DNA of 64,000 nucleotides from Aalborgiella sp963841045 (lineage in GTDB: Bacteria; Pseudomonadota; Gammaproteobacteria; Burkholderiales; Burkholderiaceae_C), in NCBI GenBank assembly GCA_963841045.1, contig CAWJBD010000003.1, positions 306,498-370,497 of the forward strand, given 5' to 3'. Made by a program: the position numbers and the translations under genes. The notes beneath the pieces are model-generated. The model was not told where the DNA came from and did not search any database. It saw only the letters and a program-made list of their open reading frames with translations. The number at the start of each line of letters is the position of its first letter. Position 1 is the first letter of the stretch. This document shows positions 17,676 to 26,756 of this stretch, piece by piece.

Positions 17676-19187
17676 TCAGTCTTCTACAAACGCCTCTTCG
17701 CGTTTCTTCTTCATTGATGGCAGCATCACAACAACCAACAAAGCCAAAGCTACCAACAGGAGGCTTAATGACAAACCACGAGTTACAAAAACACTCCAAT
17801 CCCCGCGTGACAACAACAAGGCACGTCGCAAGTTTTCTTCCATCATCGGACCCAAGATCAAACCTAACAATAGCGGTGCAGGTTCCATTCCAAGCTTGAT
17901 GAACAAGTAACCAATAAAACCAAATATTGCAACCAACCAAATATCAAATGTGTTGTTGTTAGTGGAATAAACGCCAATCGCGCAGAACAATACAATGGCA
18001 GGGAAAAGCCAACGGTAGGGCACGCTCAACAATTTGATCCAAATGCCAATTAGCGGCAAATTCAAAACAATCAGCATGGCATTGCCAATCCACATGGAGG
18101 CAATCAAACCCCAAAAGAGTTCAGGGTTGCTGGTCATCACCTGAGGGCCAGGCTGAATGTTGTGAATCGTCATCGCACCCACCATCAAGGCCATCACCGC
18201 ATTGGGTGGAATACCTAAGGTCAAGAGTGGAATAAATGAGGTTTGCGATGCCGCATTGTTGGCAGCCTCTGGTGCTGCCACGCCACGAATATTGCCTTTA
18301 CCAAATGGTACTTCACCTGGTTTCAATTTCGTTTTCTTCTCAATGGTGTAAGCCGCAAACGCTGCCATCACAGCACCACCGCCGGGCAATATACCCAATA
18401 ATGAGCCTAAAGCTGTGCCACGCAAAACTGCAGGTGCCATGCGTTTGAAGTCTTCCTTCGTTGGCATCAAACCTTCAACTTTGGAAGTAAATACTTCGCG
18501 TTCGCTTTCGTGTTTGCCCAAATTGCTGATAATTTCACCATAGCCAAACACGCCCATCGCAATCGCAATAAAGCCTAAGCCGTCGGTCAGCTCTGGAATG
18601 TCAAAACTGTAGCGTGCCACGCCCGAGTTGACGTCAGTACCTACCAAACCCAGCAGCAGGCCCAGCAAAATCATGCCGACCGCTTTGAGCAATGAGCCTG
18701 AAGCTAACACCACGGCACCAATTAAACCCAAAATCATCAGTGCAAAATATTCAGCAGGACCAAACTTAAAAGCAACTTCTGTCAGCGGTACCGCAAACGC
18801 TGCCAGTACCAATGTTCCTACACAACCCGCAAAAAAAGATCCTAATCCTGCTGCTGCTAACGCTGGACCCGCGCGGCCATTTCGTGCCATCTGGTAACCG
18901 TCAATCACGGTGACAACGGACGAAGATTCCCCCGGCAAATTGACCAAAACAGCTGTGGTTGAACCACCGTATTGCGCACCATAGAAAATACCGGCCAACA
19001 TAATCAGCGCAGATACAGGAGGCAATGCATAGGTTGCAGGCAACAACATCGCAATCGTTGCCAATGGGCCAATGCCTGGCAAAACACCAATCAATGTGCC
19101 TAACAGACAACCGATAAAGGCGTACATCAAATTCACCTGCGTGAAAGCCACACCAAAACCCAAACTTAAATTATTGAATAAATCCAT
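17676..19187 (-). CDS. tctA: Tripartite tricarboxylate transporter permease TctA
   Basis: 503 residues with about 12 membrane segments. GTLIGVLPGIGPLATIAMLLP near residue 35 and the repeated GILPGGGAVMAAF near residue 265 are the paired TctA signatures. This is the large subunit of a sodium- or proton-driven importer for citrate-like carboxylates and works with TctB and a periplasmic TctC protein. It lies 29 bases downstream of tctB. No tctC is present nearby, although Burkholderiales hold many unlinked tctC-like genes. Confidence 0.95.
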   Translation of the reverse strand: MDLFNNLSLGFGVAFTQVNLMYAFIGCLLGTLIGVLPGIGPLATIAMLLPATYALPPVSALIMLAGIFYGAQYGGSTTAVLVNLPGESSSVVTVIDGYQMARNGRAGPALAAAGLGSFFAGCVGTLVLAAFAVPLTEVAFKFGPAEYFALMILGLIGAVVLASGSLLKAVGMILLGLLLGLVGTDVNSGVARYSFDIPELTDGLGFIAIAMGVFGYGEIISNLGKHESEREVFTSKVEGLMPTKEDFKRMAPAVLRGTALGSLLGILPGGGAVMAAFAAYTIEKKTKLKPGEVPFGKGNIRGVAAPEAANNAASQTSFIPLLTLGIPPNAVMALMVGAMTIHNIQPGPQVMTSNPELFWGLIASMWIGNAMLIVLNLPLIGIWIKLLSVPYRWLFPAIVLFCAIGVYSTNNNTFDIWLVAIFGFIGYLFIKLGMEPAPLLLGLILGPMMEENLRRALLLSRGDWSVFVTRGLSLSLLLVALALLVVVMLPSMKKKREEAFVED

Positions 19188-19216
19188 TTCGTATCCTTGT
19201 TTTTATCGGTGACTGT

Positions 19217-19705
19217 TTACTTGGTCAAAAATGCAGGCCAGACGGGGAACTGCAATTTCAGCAACAAAATAAATGCGCAATAGCTGATGATGGCCAGTAC
19301 CGTGGCCAATACGAAAACACCTTTGAAATTGAATTCGTCGCCGGCCATACTGGCAATGAAAGTCAATGCGTAAATAGCAACAATCAAACCAAATGATGGA
19401 AAACCAATGCTGGGCAAACCTCCCAACAGTGCACCGAAAGCCAAATTAGCCCCAAGGATAAAAAACAAGGGCTTCCAAGCCCATTTGCCAATTTTTTCTC
19501 CGTCCTCGGTTTTGATGGTTAAAGATTCAAAAACAATGAAGGCACCCAAAATAGCCATCAAAACGCCCACCATACGTGGGAAATAGCCAGGACCCATTTT
19601 TGCCGCATCACCCATACCGTAATTGACCGCCCCAATTGCGAAAGCTGCCCCTACTACAGTGAATAGCAAACCAGCAAAAAAATCTTTTTGACTTTTAATC
19701 AACAT
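19217..19705 (-). CDS. tctB: Tripartite tricarboxylate transporter small subunit TctB
   Basis: 162 residues from ATG 19705, preceded by a good ribosome site (GGAAGG). An in-frame ATG farther upstream lacks one and would add a non-conserved tail. Four membrane segments; MGPGYFPRMVGVLMAILGAFIVFES is characteristic of TctB. Partner of TctA in the same operon. Confidence 0.92.
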   Translation of the reverse strand: MLIKSQKDFFAGLLFTVVGAAFAIGAVNYGMGDAAKMGPGYFPRMVGVLMAILGAFIVFESLTIKTEDGEKIGKWAWKPLFFILGANLAFGALLGGLPSIGFPSFGLIVAIYALTFIASMAGDEFNFKGVFVLATVLAIISYCAFILLLKLQFPVWPAFLTK

Positions 19706-19815
19706 TATTAACCTTCCAAGAAAATTGATGGGTTGATTATGTCCCTGCAATAAGCTAGGTGTAAGCAAAAAATTTGCGGGTAAACCCTTGATTTTTCATA
19801 TTATGAATTTTTATT

Positions 19816-20547
19816 TCATTTGATTGGCTTAAATACGCGCAGCCACTTGGAAGCAGGCAAGTCAAACTTGGATTCAATTTCAATTGCGCGCGCTTGCAAT
19901 GCTTCTCGTTTCGGTTGTGTAGCAGTGCGTTGCGCCAACACGATGGTGTTGCCTTCGCGGGTGGCTTTGAATGCCCAAACCGCATTGGCTCCAAAAACGT
20001 CGGTGATTTTTTCAACCGTGCTTTGAAAACTGGATGATCGACCAAACAAATTCACAGTCATGATGCCGTCGTCGGTCAGCAGTTGTTTGCAATCGGCATA
20101 AAACTCACTGCTGTCCAGCACCGGCGCTGCGGCTTCTTCGTCATACAAATCCACTTGCAAGGCGTCGATTTGCCCGTGCCATTTGGCTTTTTTGATTTCC
20201 AGCGCTGCATCGGCCACCACCACTTGCAAACGCGCCTCATCGGGCGGCAATTTGAACCACAAGCGGCAAGCTGAAACCACTTGTGAGTTGATTTCAATCG
20301 CAGTGGTGTGCATGCGCAACTTTTTATAACAAAATTTGGTGCATGTGGCTGCGCCCAAACCCAATTGCATGGCTTGGCGTTTGGCAACACTGTTTGGATC
20401 CACAAACAACAACCATGCCATCATGCGTTGCACGTATTCCAATTCAATGTCAAAGGGTGCATCAATCAACATGCTGCCTTGAATCCACGGCGTGCCTAAA
20501 TGCAGTGTGCGAACATCACCCCAATCGCTGAAATTCACTTCGGGCAA
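19816..20547 (-). CDS. Spermidine-synthase-like protein
   Basis: A 243-residue Rossmann-fold protein related to SpeE: LGLGAATCTKF near residue 62 (nucleotide loop), AIEINSQVV near residue 84, DALQVDLYDEEAAAP near residue 125. It lacks the long N-terminal beta-domain of classical spermidine synthases, so it is one of the many SpeE-like proteins whose aminopropyl-transfer activity is unproven. Transcribed divergently from htpG with about 115 bases between. The chain may begin slightly upstream of the chosen ATG. Confidence 0.75.
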   Translation of the reverse strand: MPEVNFSDWGDVRTLHLGTPWIQGSMLIDAPFDIELEYVQRMMAWLLFVDPNSVAKRQAMQLGLGAATCTKFCYKKLRMHTTAIEINSQVVSACRLWFKLPPDEARLQVVVADAALEIKKAKWHGQIDALQVDLYDEEAAAPVLDSSEFYADCKQLLTDDGIMTVNLFGRSSSFQSTVEKITDVFGANAVWAFKATREGNTIVLAQRTATQPKREALQARAIEIESKFDLPASKWLRVFKPIK

Positions 20548-20583
20548 GGTGCCCGATTCTGTGGCACTGTTTGTTTTTTGTCT

Positions 20584-20609
20584 CTTGAAATTCAGAATGT
20601 TGCCCCTAG
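20584..20609 (+). promoter_or_regulatory. Sigma-32-like heat-shock promoter of htpG
   Basis: CTTGAAA (20584-20590), 12 bases, then CCCCTAG (20603-20609), very close to the sigma-32 consensus CTTGAAA-N(11-16)-CCCCATNT. It lies 56 bases before the htpG start, as expected for a heat-shock chaperone gene. Confidence 0.75.
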
Positions 20610-20664
20610 TTAAAATGCTGTCTCTTTTTTTGTATTCAATTTTCTTTGCTCGATTCTACGTTCT

Positions 20665-22645
20665 ATGTCCAAACAAACCCTTTCCTTTCAAGCCGAAGTG
20701 GCGCAACTGCTGCACCTCGTTACCCATGCGCTGTATTCCAACAAAGAAATTTTCATGCGCGAGTTGGTATCCAACGCGTCGGATGCCTGCGACAAATTGC
20801 GTTTTGAAGCCCTGAACAACAATGCTTTGTACGAAGACGCACCCAATTTGGAAGTGCGAGTGAGCTTTGATAAAGAAGCCAAAACCATCACCATTGCCGA
20901 TAACGGCATTGGTCTCTCACAACAAGAAGCGATTGACAACTTGGGCACCATCGCCAAAAGCGGCACCAAAGATTTTGTCTCCAAACTGTCGGGCGACCAA
21001 AAAGCGGATTCACAACTCATTGGCCAATTTGGTGTGGGTTTTTATTCCGGCTTCATCGTGGCAGACAAAATCACCGTCGAGTCACGTCGCGCAGGCTTGC
21101 CTGCCAAAGAAGGTGTGCGTTGGGTCAGCGGTGGCTCTGGCGATTTTGAAATCGAAAACATTGACCGCGCCCAACGCGGCACCAGTGTGATATTGCATTT
21201 GCGTGACGATGCGCTGGAATACGCCAGCAGCTGGAAACTGAAGAGCCTGATCAGCAAATATTCAGACCATATCAGCCTGCCCATTTTGATGGAAAAAGAA
21301 GAGTGGAAAGAAGGCGAACCACTGGACAAAGACGATCCATCCAAAGGCACCACTGGCGGTGGCATGGTGATGACGGGCGAATGGGAAACCGTGAACCAAG
21401 CCAGCGCCCTGTGGACCCGCGCGAAAAAAGACATCACACCAGAGCAGTACCAAGAGTTCTACAAACAAATCAGCCACGACCATACCGATGCGCTGGCGCA
21501 CACGCACAACCGCGTAGAAGGCAATCAAGAGTACACCCAGCTTTTGTACATCCCTGCCAAAGCGCCCATGGACATTTACAACCGCGAACGCGCAACGGGT
21601 TTGAAACTGTACGTCAAGCGCGTGTTCATCATGGACGATGCCGAAGCGCTGTTGCCCACCTATTTGCGTTTTGTCAAAGGCGTGGTTGATTCCAACGACT
21701 TGCCACTGAACGTGAGCCGCGAATTGCTGCAAGAAAGCCGCGACGTGAAAGCCATTCGTGAAGGTTGTACCAAGCGCGTGTTGGGCATGTTGGAAGACAT
21801 GGCGAAAGAACAACACGCTTCCTAAAGTCGAAGACGGTGTGACAGACGTACTCACCGCAGAAGAAAAGGCCGAGCAAGAAGCGGCCGTCGGTAAATACGA
21901 CAAGTTCTATGCCGAATTTGGCGCCGTCATGAAAGAAGGATTGGGCGAAGACTTTGCCAACAAAGACCGCTTGGCCAAATTGTTGCGCTTTGCCACCAGC
22001 ACCACCGACACCACATCGGTGAGCTTTGCCGACTACAAAGCCCGCATGAAAGAAGGCCAAGAAGCGATTTACTACATCACGGCAGACAATGCCGCAGCCG
22101 CCAAAAACAGCCCGCAACTGGAAGTGTTCAAGAAAAAAGGCATTGAAGTTTTGCTGATGACAGACCGCGTGGACGAGTGGGCGCTGAACTACTTGCACGA
22201 CTTTGATGGCACACCGCTGCAAAGCGTGGCCAAAGGCGCTGTCGATTTAGGCAAGTTGCAAGACGAAGCCGAAAAGAAGGCAGCGGAAGAAGCCGCCGAA
22301 ACCTTCAAGCCCCTGCTCGCCAAACTCAAAGAAGCCTTGAAGGACCAAGTGGAAGATGTGCGCGTCACCACCCGCTTGGTTGATTCACCCGCTTGTTTGG
22401 TGGTGCAAGACCACGGCATGAGCACGCAACTGGCACGCATGTTGAAGCAAGCCGGCCAAGCCGCACCCGATGTGAAACCGGTGTTGGAAGTGAATGCCGA
22501 ACACGCCTTGGTGAAAAAATTGGATGGCTCAGTTCACTTCAATGATTTGGCACACATTCTGTTTGACCAAGCGCTGTTGGCCGAAGGCGGCATGCCATCC
22601 GACCCTGCCGCCTATGTGCGCCGGGTGAATGCCTTGTTGGTTTGA
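20665..22645 (+). CDS. htpG: Molecular chaperone HtpG (Hsp90), frameshifted
   Basis: The first frame (20665 to the stop at 21825) encodes the ATPase domain with ELVSNASDACDKLRFE near residue 33, DNGIGLSQQEA near residue 80 and GQFGVGFYSGFIVAD near residue 118, then the middle domain. The rest, from LPKVEDGVTD onward, lies in the next frame up to 22645. One extra base near 21815 explains the break; without it the protein is 659 residues, normal for HtpG. Such a well-kept gene is unlikely to be truly broken. Heat-shock promoter upstream; DUF4149 gene directly downstream (TGATG overlap). Confidence 0.93.
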
Positions 22646-23101
22646 TGCGTCTAGGAGCTTGGCTTAAATTCCCCGCTGCGCTGTGGTGGGGCAGTTTGAC
22701 CACCTTGGGCTTCTTTGTTGTGCCTCTGCTGTTTAGCCACCTTCCCAGCTAAGCAGTTGGCAGGCAACATGGCAGCGCGTTTGTTTGAGGCGCAAACTTG
22801 GGTGTCTGTGGCTTGCGGTCTGGTGCTCTTGCTGGCTTTGCGATTTCAAAAAGAAAAAACCACTCATACAGCACTTAGTTCTGAAAAATATATAGAAAAT
22901 CAGCCTGTATCCGGCGTATTTATTGCCTATGATGCTATTATATATATAGCACTTGGCATGTTACTGGCCTTACTCATTCAATTCGGCGTTGCACCTCGCA
23001 TTGTCGCCAGAGAGAATTTAATGCTCTGGCACTCACTGGGCAGTTTGATGTATTTTGCACAATGGATTTGTGCAGGTGTGGTGCTGTGGAAAGTGCGCTA
23101 A
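22645..23101 (+). CDS. DUF4149 membrane protein with repeat insertion and frameshift
   Basis: ATG 22645 overlaps the htpG stop by one base. The first 35 codons (MRLGAWLKFPAALWWGSLTT...) end at a TAA at 22753. Removing one T there gives ...HLPSKQLAGNMAARLFEAQTW, the usual DUF4149 sequence, and continues to 23101 (about 151 residues, four membrane segments). Residues 84-102 (NQPVSGVFIAYDAI) come from the dispersed element and lie in a loop between membrane segments. Function unknown; an inner-membrane protein often found beside housekeeping genes in beta-proteobacteria. Confidence 0.75.
22896..22951 (+). repeat. 57-bp dispersed element, copy D (inside DUF4149 gene)
   Basis: AATCAGCCTGTATCCGGCG, TATTTATTGCC, then TGCTATTATATATATAGCA. 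Sense orientation, read in the same frame as copy B and giving nearly the same peptide. Confidence 0.92.
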
Positions 23102-23112
23102 GCTTTCCACAG
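23084..23112. terminator. Hairpin between convergent genes
   Basis: A perfect 10-bp stem CTGTGGAAAG / CTTTCCACAG with a 9-base loop, covering the stop of the DUF4149 gene and 14 bases from the convergent lipoprotein stop. No T-run, so termination is inferred from structure and place. Confidence 0.5.
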
Positions 23113-23125
23113 TCCTCTTGGCGAA

Positions 23126-24124
23126 TTAATTATATTCACAAGTTCTAGATGCACTTCCTCGTACCAATCGCACACTCATTTCACTATACCTGACAGCATA
23201 ATCAACATAACCCGCTTCAAAATTTATATAGTTTGCTCTTAAGCCTTGAATTACTACCAATGGTGTATATGCTCTTGGTTGAAATTCATCAAAAGCTGTA
23301 GAAGTCCAATAGGGTGGCTTACCAACAACGGTATTTGGGAACCAAACCAAATCAATGTACGGTGCTTCATTACCCACAACCAAACAAGCCAATTCGTTCA
23401 ATGCAGGCACACGCCAATCATTGCCTCCGCACAGCTTACTGGCATTGATTGCGTTTTTAAAACCTATAGAGTTTGTATCTGCATCGATTTCGCTTTGGCT
23501 GGGCATTGCCCAATCGGTTCCATCCCATTTTTGTGGAACGGTGGTGCTGTCGTAATTGGTATAACGCTTGTCACTGTCGCGCAATGTGCCTGCGCCAGCT
23601 GCAGTTTGCCCTTGCCAAATCAAGCCTGTGCTGTTGTCACGCACACACTCGGTTTTTTCATAGTAAGTGGCTACATTGTTGGCATCACAGCCTTTAAACA
23701 CCAAGCTGTAACCCGTTGTACCTATGGCTGCTGGTGTGCATGCTGTGGGCTTTGGTGGTGGGGTGTAGCTACAACTGTTGCCTTTGACAGTCACCGTGTA
23801 AACCACTTGCGTACCGTCTGGCGCAGTGACTGTGAATTTCACGGGTTGGCTGTAGTCGCGTGCTACTTTAGGGTCTGGACTGACGCTGGCGCCATAAGCT
23901 TCAACGTCAGCGACCAAGTTGGTCAAGTCTGTGCAGGCTTCTTTAGCAGTCAAATCAATGGTGACATTTTGACCACTCACAGTACCTTTGACACTGTTGA
24001 TTTGAAAGTCAGCTTCCACTTTCGTGGGGTCTGAACTGCTGCACGCACCCAGCAAAGCGATACTCACTGCCAATCCCAAACTGGTGATCAGTTTGAGGGG
24101 GCGAGAAGATTGAAGTTTCAACAT
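23126..24124 (-). CDS. DUF1566-type lipoprotein
   Basis: 332 residues. A lipoprotein signal (LGLAVSIALLGACSS; Cys near residue 28) is followed by a DUF5018-like repeat (VKFTVTAPDGTQVVYTVTV) and a C-terminal DUF1566-like region (RDNSTGLIWQ, GGNDWRVPALNELACLV, PYWTSTAFD, RLVRG). That combination is typical of surface lipoproteins of unknown role. A strong ribosome site AAAGGAG precedes the start. Single gene, convergent with the DUF4149 gene. Confidence 0.8.
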   Translation of the reverse strand: MLKLQSSRPLKLITSLGLAVSIALLGACSSSDPTKVEADFQINSVKGTVSGQNVTIDLTAKEACTDLTNLVADVEAYGASVSPDPKVARDYSQPVKFTVTAPDGTQVVYTVTVKGNSCSYTPPPKPTACTPAAIGTTGYSLVFKGCDANNVATYYEKTECVRDNSTGLIWQGQTAAGAGTLRDSDKRYTNYDSTTVPQKWDGTDWAMPSQSEIDADTNSIGFKNAINASKLCGGNDWRVPALNELACLVVGNEAPYIDLVWFPNTVVGKPPYWTSTAFDEFQPRAYTPLVVIQGLRANYINFEAGYVDYAVRYSEMSVRLVRGSASRTCEYN

Positions 24125-24210
24125 AAAAGCTCCTTTGGTTAAGTTAAGAAAATGATCGAACTGTTATTGAGTTCATATGGTTCATTGTGAATCGCAGATA
24201 CCTTGTGTGT

Positions 24211-24224
24211 TTGATACAGGTCAA
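24211..24224 (+). promoter_or_regulatory. Candidate FNR/Anr box
   Basis: TTGATACAGGTCAA matches the FNR-type palindrome TTGAT-N4-RTCAA at all specified positions. It lies 74 bases upstream of the MipA/OmpV gene, suggesting oxygen-dependent control. Based on motif match and position only. Confidence 0.5.
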
Positions 24225-24297
24225 CTCCAGCAAGAAGAATGTTAGACTTGACTGACAAGACTACTGACCAACAGCTGCGCACCAAGGAGTTTTAAAG

Positions 24298-25086
24298 ATG
24301 TATCAACTTAATTTATCTAAAAGCATCGCAAGCACTTGCATCGCTTGTGCAATTTTTGCAGCGCCAATTGCAGCACAGGCGCAAGCCAAAGTCCCAGACA
24401 CCCATTACGGTATCGGGCTCGGTGTGATTCCTTCTGATGAAGGCTATAAAGGTATTGGTCTTAAAACAACTTTGATTCCTGCTGTGCGCATTCAAACCCC
24501 GCGTTTTTCGTTGCGCGGTACCAGTGCTGAGTTCATTGTGACCAATCCTGAAAACCAAGCGTTCTCCGTCAATTTGCGTGCTGACTTGCTCTTGCAAGGA
24601 TACAAAGCGGCGGACGGCGTCGTCTTCACCGGCATGTCACGACGTGACCCGAGTTTGTTGGTGGGTGTGGGCGTCAAGTACACCACACCTGTCGGACAAT
24701 TTTGGGCAGAGACGGGCGTGGATGCCACCGGCAACAGCAAAGGCATGCGCTCTGAAGTGGGTGTCGGTTGGCGCATCAGCACCGACAGCGCGATTGGCAA
24801 ATGGACATTTTCACCCTATTTGAGCGCACAGCTCAACAGCGCCAAATTGGCCAACTACTATTACGGCGTGAGCAGCAGCGAAGCCACTGCCAGCCGCCCT
24901 GCTTACCAAGCCGGCAGCGCCACCAATTTGAATTTAGGTGTCTCAGCCGTCACCAATATCACGCCCAGCGTCAGCTTGCTCTTGGGTGCACGTTACCGCT
25001 ACTATGGCGAAAGCATTCGCCTAAGCCCATTGGTAGATAGCAAAGGCAGCATTGGTGGCAATGTGTCACTGCTGTATCGTTTTTAA
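24298..25086 (+). CDS. MipA/OmpV family outer-membrane protein
   Basis: 262 residues. The signal peptide ends near AQAQA (residue 28); the rest is a beta-barrel rich in alternating hydrophobic residues and ends LLYRF, the terminal Phe of outer-membrane barrels. HYGIGLGVIPSDEGYKG at the N-terminus of the mature part matches the MipA/OmpV family (MltA-interacting scaffolding or osmotic/antibiotic-related porin-like proteins). A ribosome site AAGGAG lies just before the ATG. Confidence 0.88.
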   Translation: MYQLNLSKSIASTCIACAIFAAPIAAQAQAKVPDTHYGIGLGVIPSDEGYKGIGLKTTLIPAVRIQTPRFSLRGTSAEFIVTNPENQAFSVNLRADLLLQGYKAADGVVFTGMSRRDPSLLVGVGVKYTTPVGQFWAETGVDATGNSKGMRSEVGVGWRISTDSAIGKWTFSPYLSAQLNSAKLANYYYGVSSSEATASRPAYQAGSATNLNLGVSAVTNITPSVSLLLGARYRYYGESIRLSPLVDSKGSIGGNVSLLYRF

Positions 25087-25123
25087 TACCGAATTAAATT
25101 TCAGTTTTATATTTTGCTGACCG

Positions 25124-26179
25124 CTATACCATCAGCGGCTCTTCTTGCATCGCTTCGATTTGCTCATCCAACATGTGGATTTGTGATGTCCAATAATCAC
25201 TGCTGCCAAACCACGGAAAGTTGATCGGGAATATCGGGTCTTGCCAGCGGCGTGCCAGCCATGCGCTGTAGTGAATCAGCCGCAGCGTACGCAAGGGTTC
25301 TATCAGCGCCAATTCACGCCGGTCAAACGGTCTGAATTGTTCATAGCCATCAATCAAAGCGCTCAATTGTGTGGTGCGTTGGCGGCGGTCTCCGCTCAAC
25401 AACATCCACAGATCTTGTACCGCAGGGCCACTTCTGGCATCGTCCAAATCGACAAAGTGCGGGCCACCGTTGGGTGCTTCGGTTGGTGTCCACAAAATAT
25501 TGCCAGGGTGACAGTCGCCGTGCAAGCGTATCGTTGCAATATCATGGTCTTTTTGGCCTGTATTCGGCATAAAATATGCCTGAGTTGCTATTATATTAAT
25601 AGCATTTTGACACTTTTCACGCCATTGTGCTTGCACGTCCAAGGGAACCATGTTGTGCGTTAACAGCCACTCCATGGACTCGGTGCCAAAGCTTTGCACA
25701 TCCAATGCAGGTCGATGCACAAATGGCTTCGCGGCACCCACGGTGTGGATGCGCGCCAAGAATCGCCCCACCCATTCCAGCACTTCAAAATCATCCAGCT
25801 CAGGCGCTCTGCCACCGCGCTGTGGGCTGACACTGAAAGCGAAACCGGCAAAAGAGTGTAAAGATTGCCCCTTCAACACCAAAGGGCCAACAACTGGGAT
25901 TTCAGCCGACATCAACTCAAAACTAAAGCTGTGCTCTTCGCGGATTTGCGCTTCTGTCCAGCGTTCTGGGCGGTAAAACTTGACCACCACTGAATGTGGT
26001 GCAGCTGTGTCACGTTCTAAACCATGCTCTAGGTGCACTTGATACACGCGGTTTTCGTATGAACTCAAAGCCGTCATTCGTCCATCGCCATACAAACCCA
26101 CGCTGGCCAGCGCGTCCAGCACCACGTCGGGTGTGAGAGATTGAAATGGGTGTTGTGTATTTGCGCTTTGAACTGTCAT
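25124..26179 (-). CDS. srkA: SrkA-type stress-response kinase with in-frame repeat insertion
   Basis: 351 residues, about 20 longer than the E. coli protein. Motifs: SYENRVYQV near residue 40, VVKFYRPERW near residue 66, LHGDCHPGNILW near residue 217 (catalytic Asp/Asn) and HFVDLDDARSGP near residue 239 (DFG-like Asp). SrkA (YihE/RdoA) is a Ser/Thr kinase that counters stress-induced death. Residues 191-210 (NAINIIATQAYFMPNTGQK) come from the dispersed element in antisense and sit just ahead of the catalytic loop, accounting for the extra length. Divergent from the K+ channel gene. Confidence 0.88.
   Translation of the reverse strand: MTVQSANTQHPFQSLTPDVVLDALASVGLYGDGRMTALSSYENRVYQVHLEHGLERDTAAPHSVVVKFYRPERWTEAQIREEHSFSFELMSAEIPVVGPLVLKGQSLHSFAGFAFSVSPQRGGRAPELDDFEVLEWVGRFLARIHTVGAAKPFVHRPALDVQSFGTESMEWLLTHNMVPLDVQAQWREKCQNAINIIATQAYFMPNTGQKDHDIATIRLHGDCHPGNILWTPTEAPNGGPHFVDLDDARSGPAVQDLWMLLSGDRRQRTTQLSALIDGYEQFRPFDRRELALIEPLRTLRLIHYSAWLARRWQDPIFPINFPWFGSSDYWTSQIHMLDEQIEAMQEEPLMV
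25549..25605 (+). repeat. 57-bp dispersed element, copy E (inside srkA)
   Basis: GGCCTGTATTCGGCATAAAA then TATGCC and TGCTATTATATTAATAGCA. The left hairpin here is perfect (GGCATA/TATGCC) and the right stem has eight pairs. Antisense to srkA and in the same frame as copy A. Confidence 0.85.
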
Positions 26180-26245
26180 GCATCCATTGTCGTTGGTATT
26201 GCGGCTACTCTTCTGTCATCGAAAAAAGCAGTTAAAGTATTGGGC

Positions 26246-26665
26246 ATGAAAAAGACTCAAATTAAAAGAATCAGACTCTTACAACGCCGTGGTTTGCTTT
26301 ATGCATTTTTACTTTGCGTATTTTTAATGCTGCTGGGTGGTTTGGGTTTTTGGATTCTTGAGCCGCACACACCGACCTTTGCCGATGGCATGTGGTTGGC
26401 CTTCACCACAGCTGCTACTGTGGGCTATGGTGACATCGTGCCCAGCACGCACGCATCACGCGCTTTTGCGATTGTGGTGGTGTTTTTTGGTTTGTCTGTG
26501 TTATCGGTGGTGACTGCCACGGTGGCGGCATTTTTCATTGAGGCGGAAGAAAAGCAAGTAGAACGCGATTTGTTGCATGAAATCGGCTTGCTGCACGATT
26601 TGGTCAGCCATTTGCGCGATGAGGTGCGGGAAATCAAAGTTTCGCAATCACAGCGCTCATCTTAA
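26246..26665 (+). CDS. Two-TM potassium channel family protein
   Basis: 139 residues from ATG 26246; in-frame upstream codons from 26141 are not conserved and overlap the srkA gene. Two membrane segments flank the selectivity filter TAATVGYGDIVP near residues 53-64. The C-terminal helix (EEKQVERDLLHEIGLLHDLV) looks like a coiled coil for tetramer assembly. It forms a K+ or related cation channel in the inner membrane. Single gene. Confidence 0.87.
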   Translation: MKKTQIKRIRLLQRRGLLYAFLLCVFLMLLGGLGFWILEPHTPTFADGMWLAFTTAATVGYGDIVPSTHASRAFAIVVVFFGLSVLSVVTATVAAFFIEAEEKQVERDLLHEIGLLHDLVSHLRDEVREIKVSQSQRSS

Positions 26666-26756
26666 TTTGGAGCGCTCACCTTAATTTAGAAGGCGTTTGC
26701 TCGCTAACATGTCGCCTATTGGTAAATTAGAGACATTCAATTAAGGATTTTAAGAT

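Noticed and set aside
21262..21903. Long open frame antisense to htpG
   Set aside because: Amino-acid pattern (many His, Phe, Val) is typical of an antisense shadow of a conserved gene.
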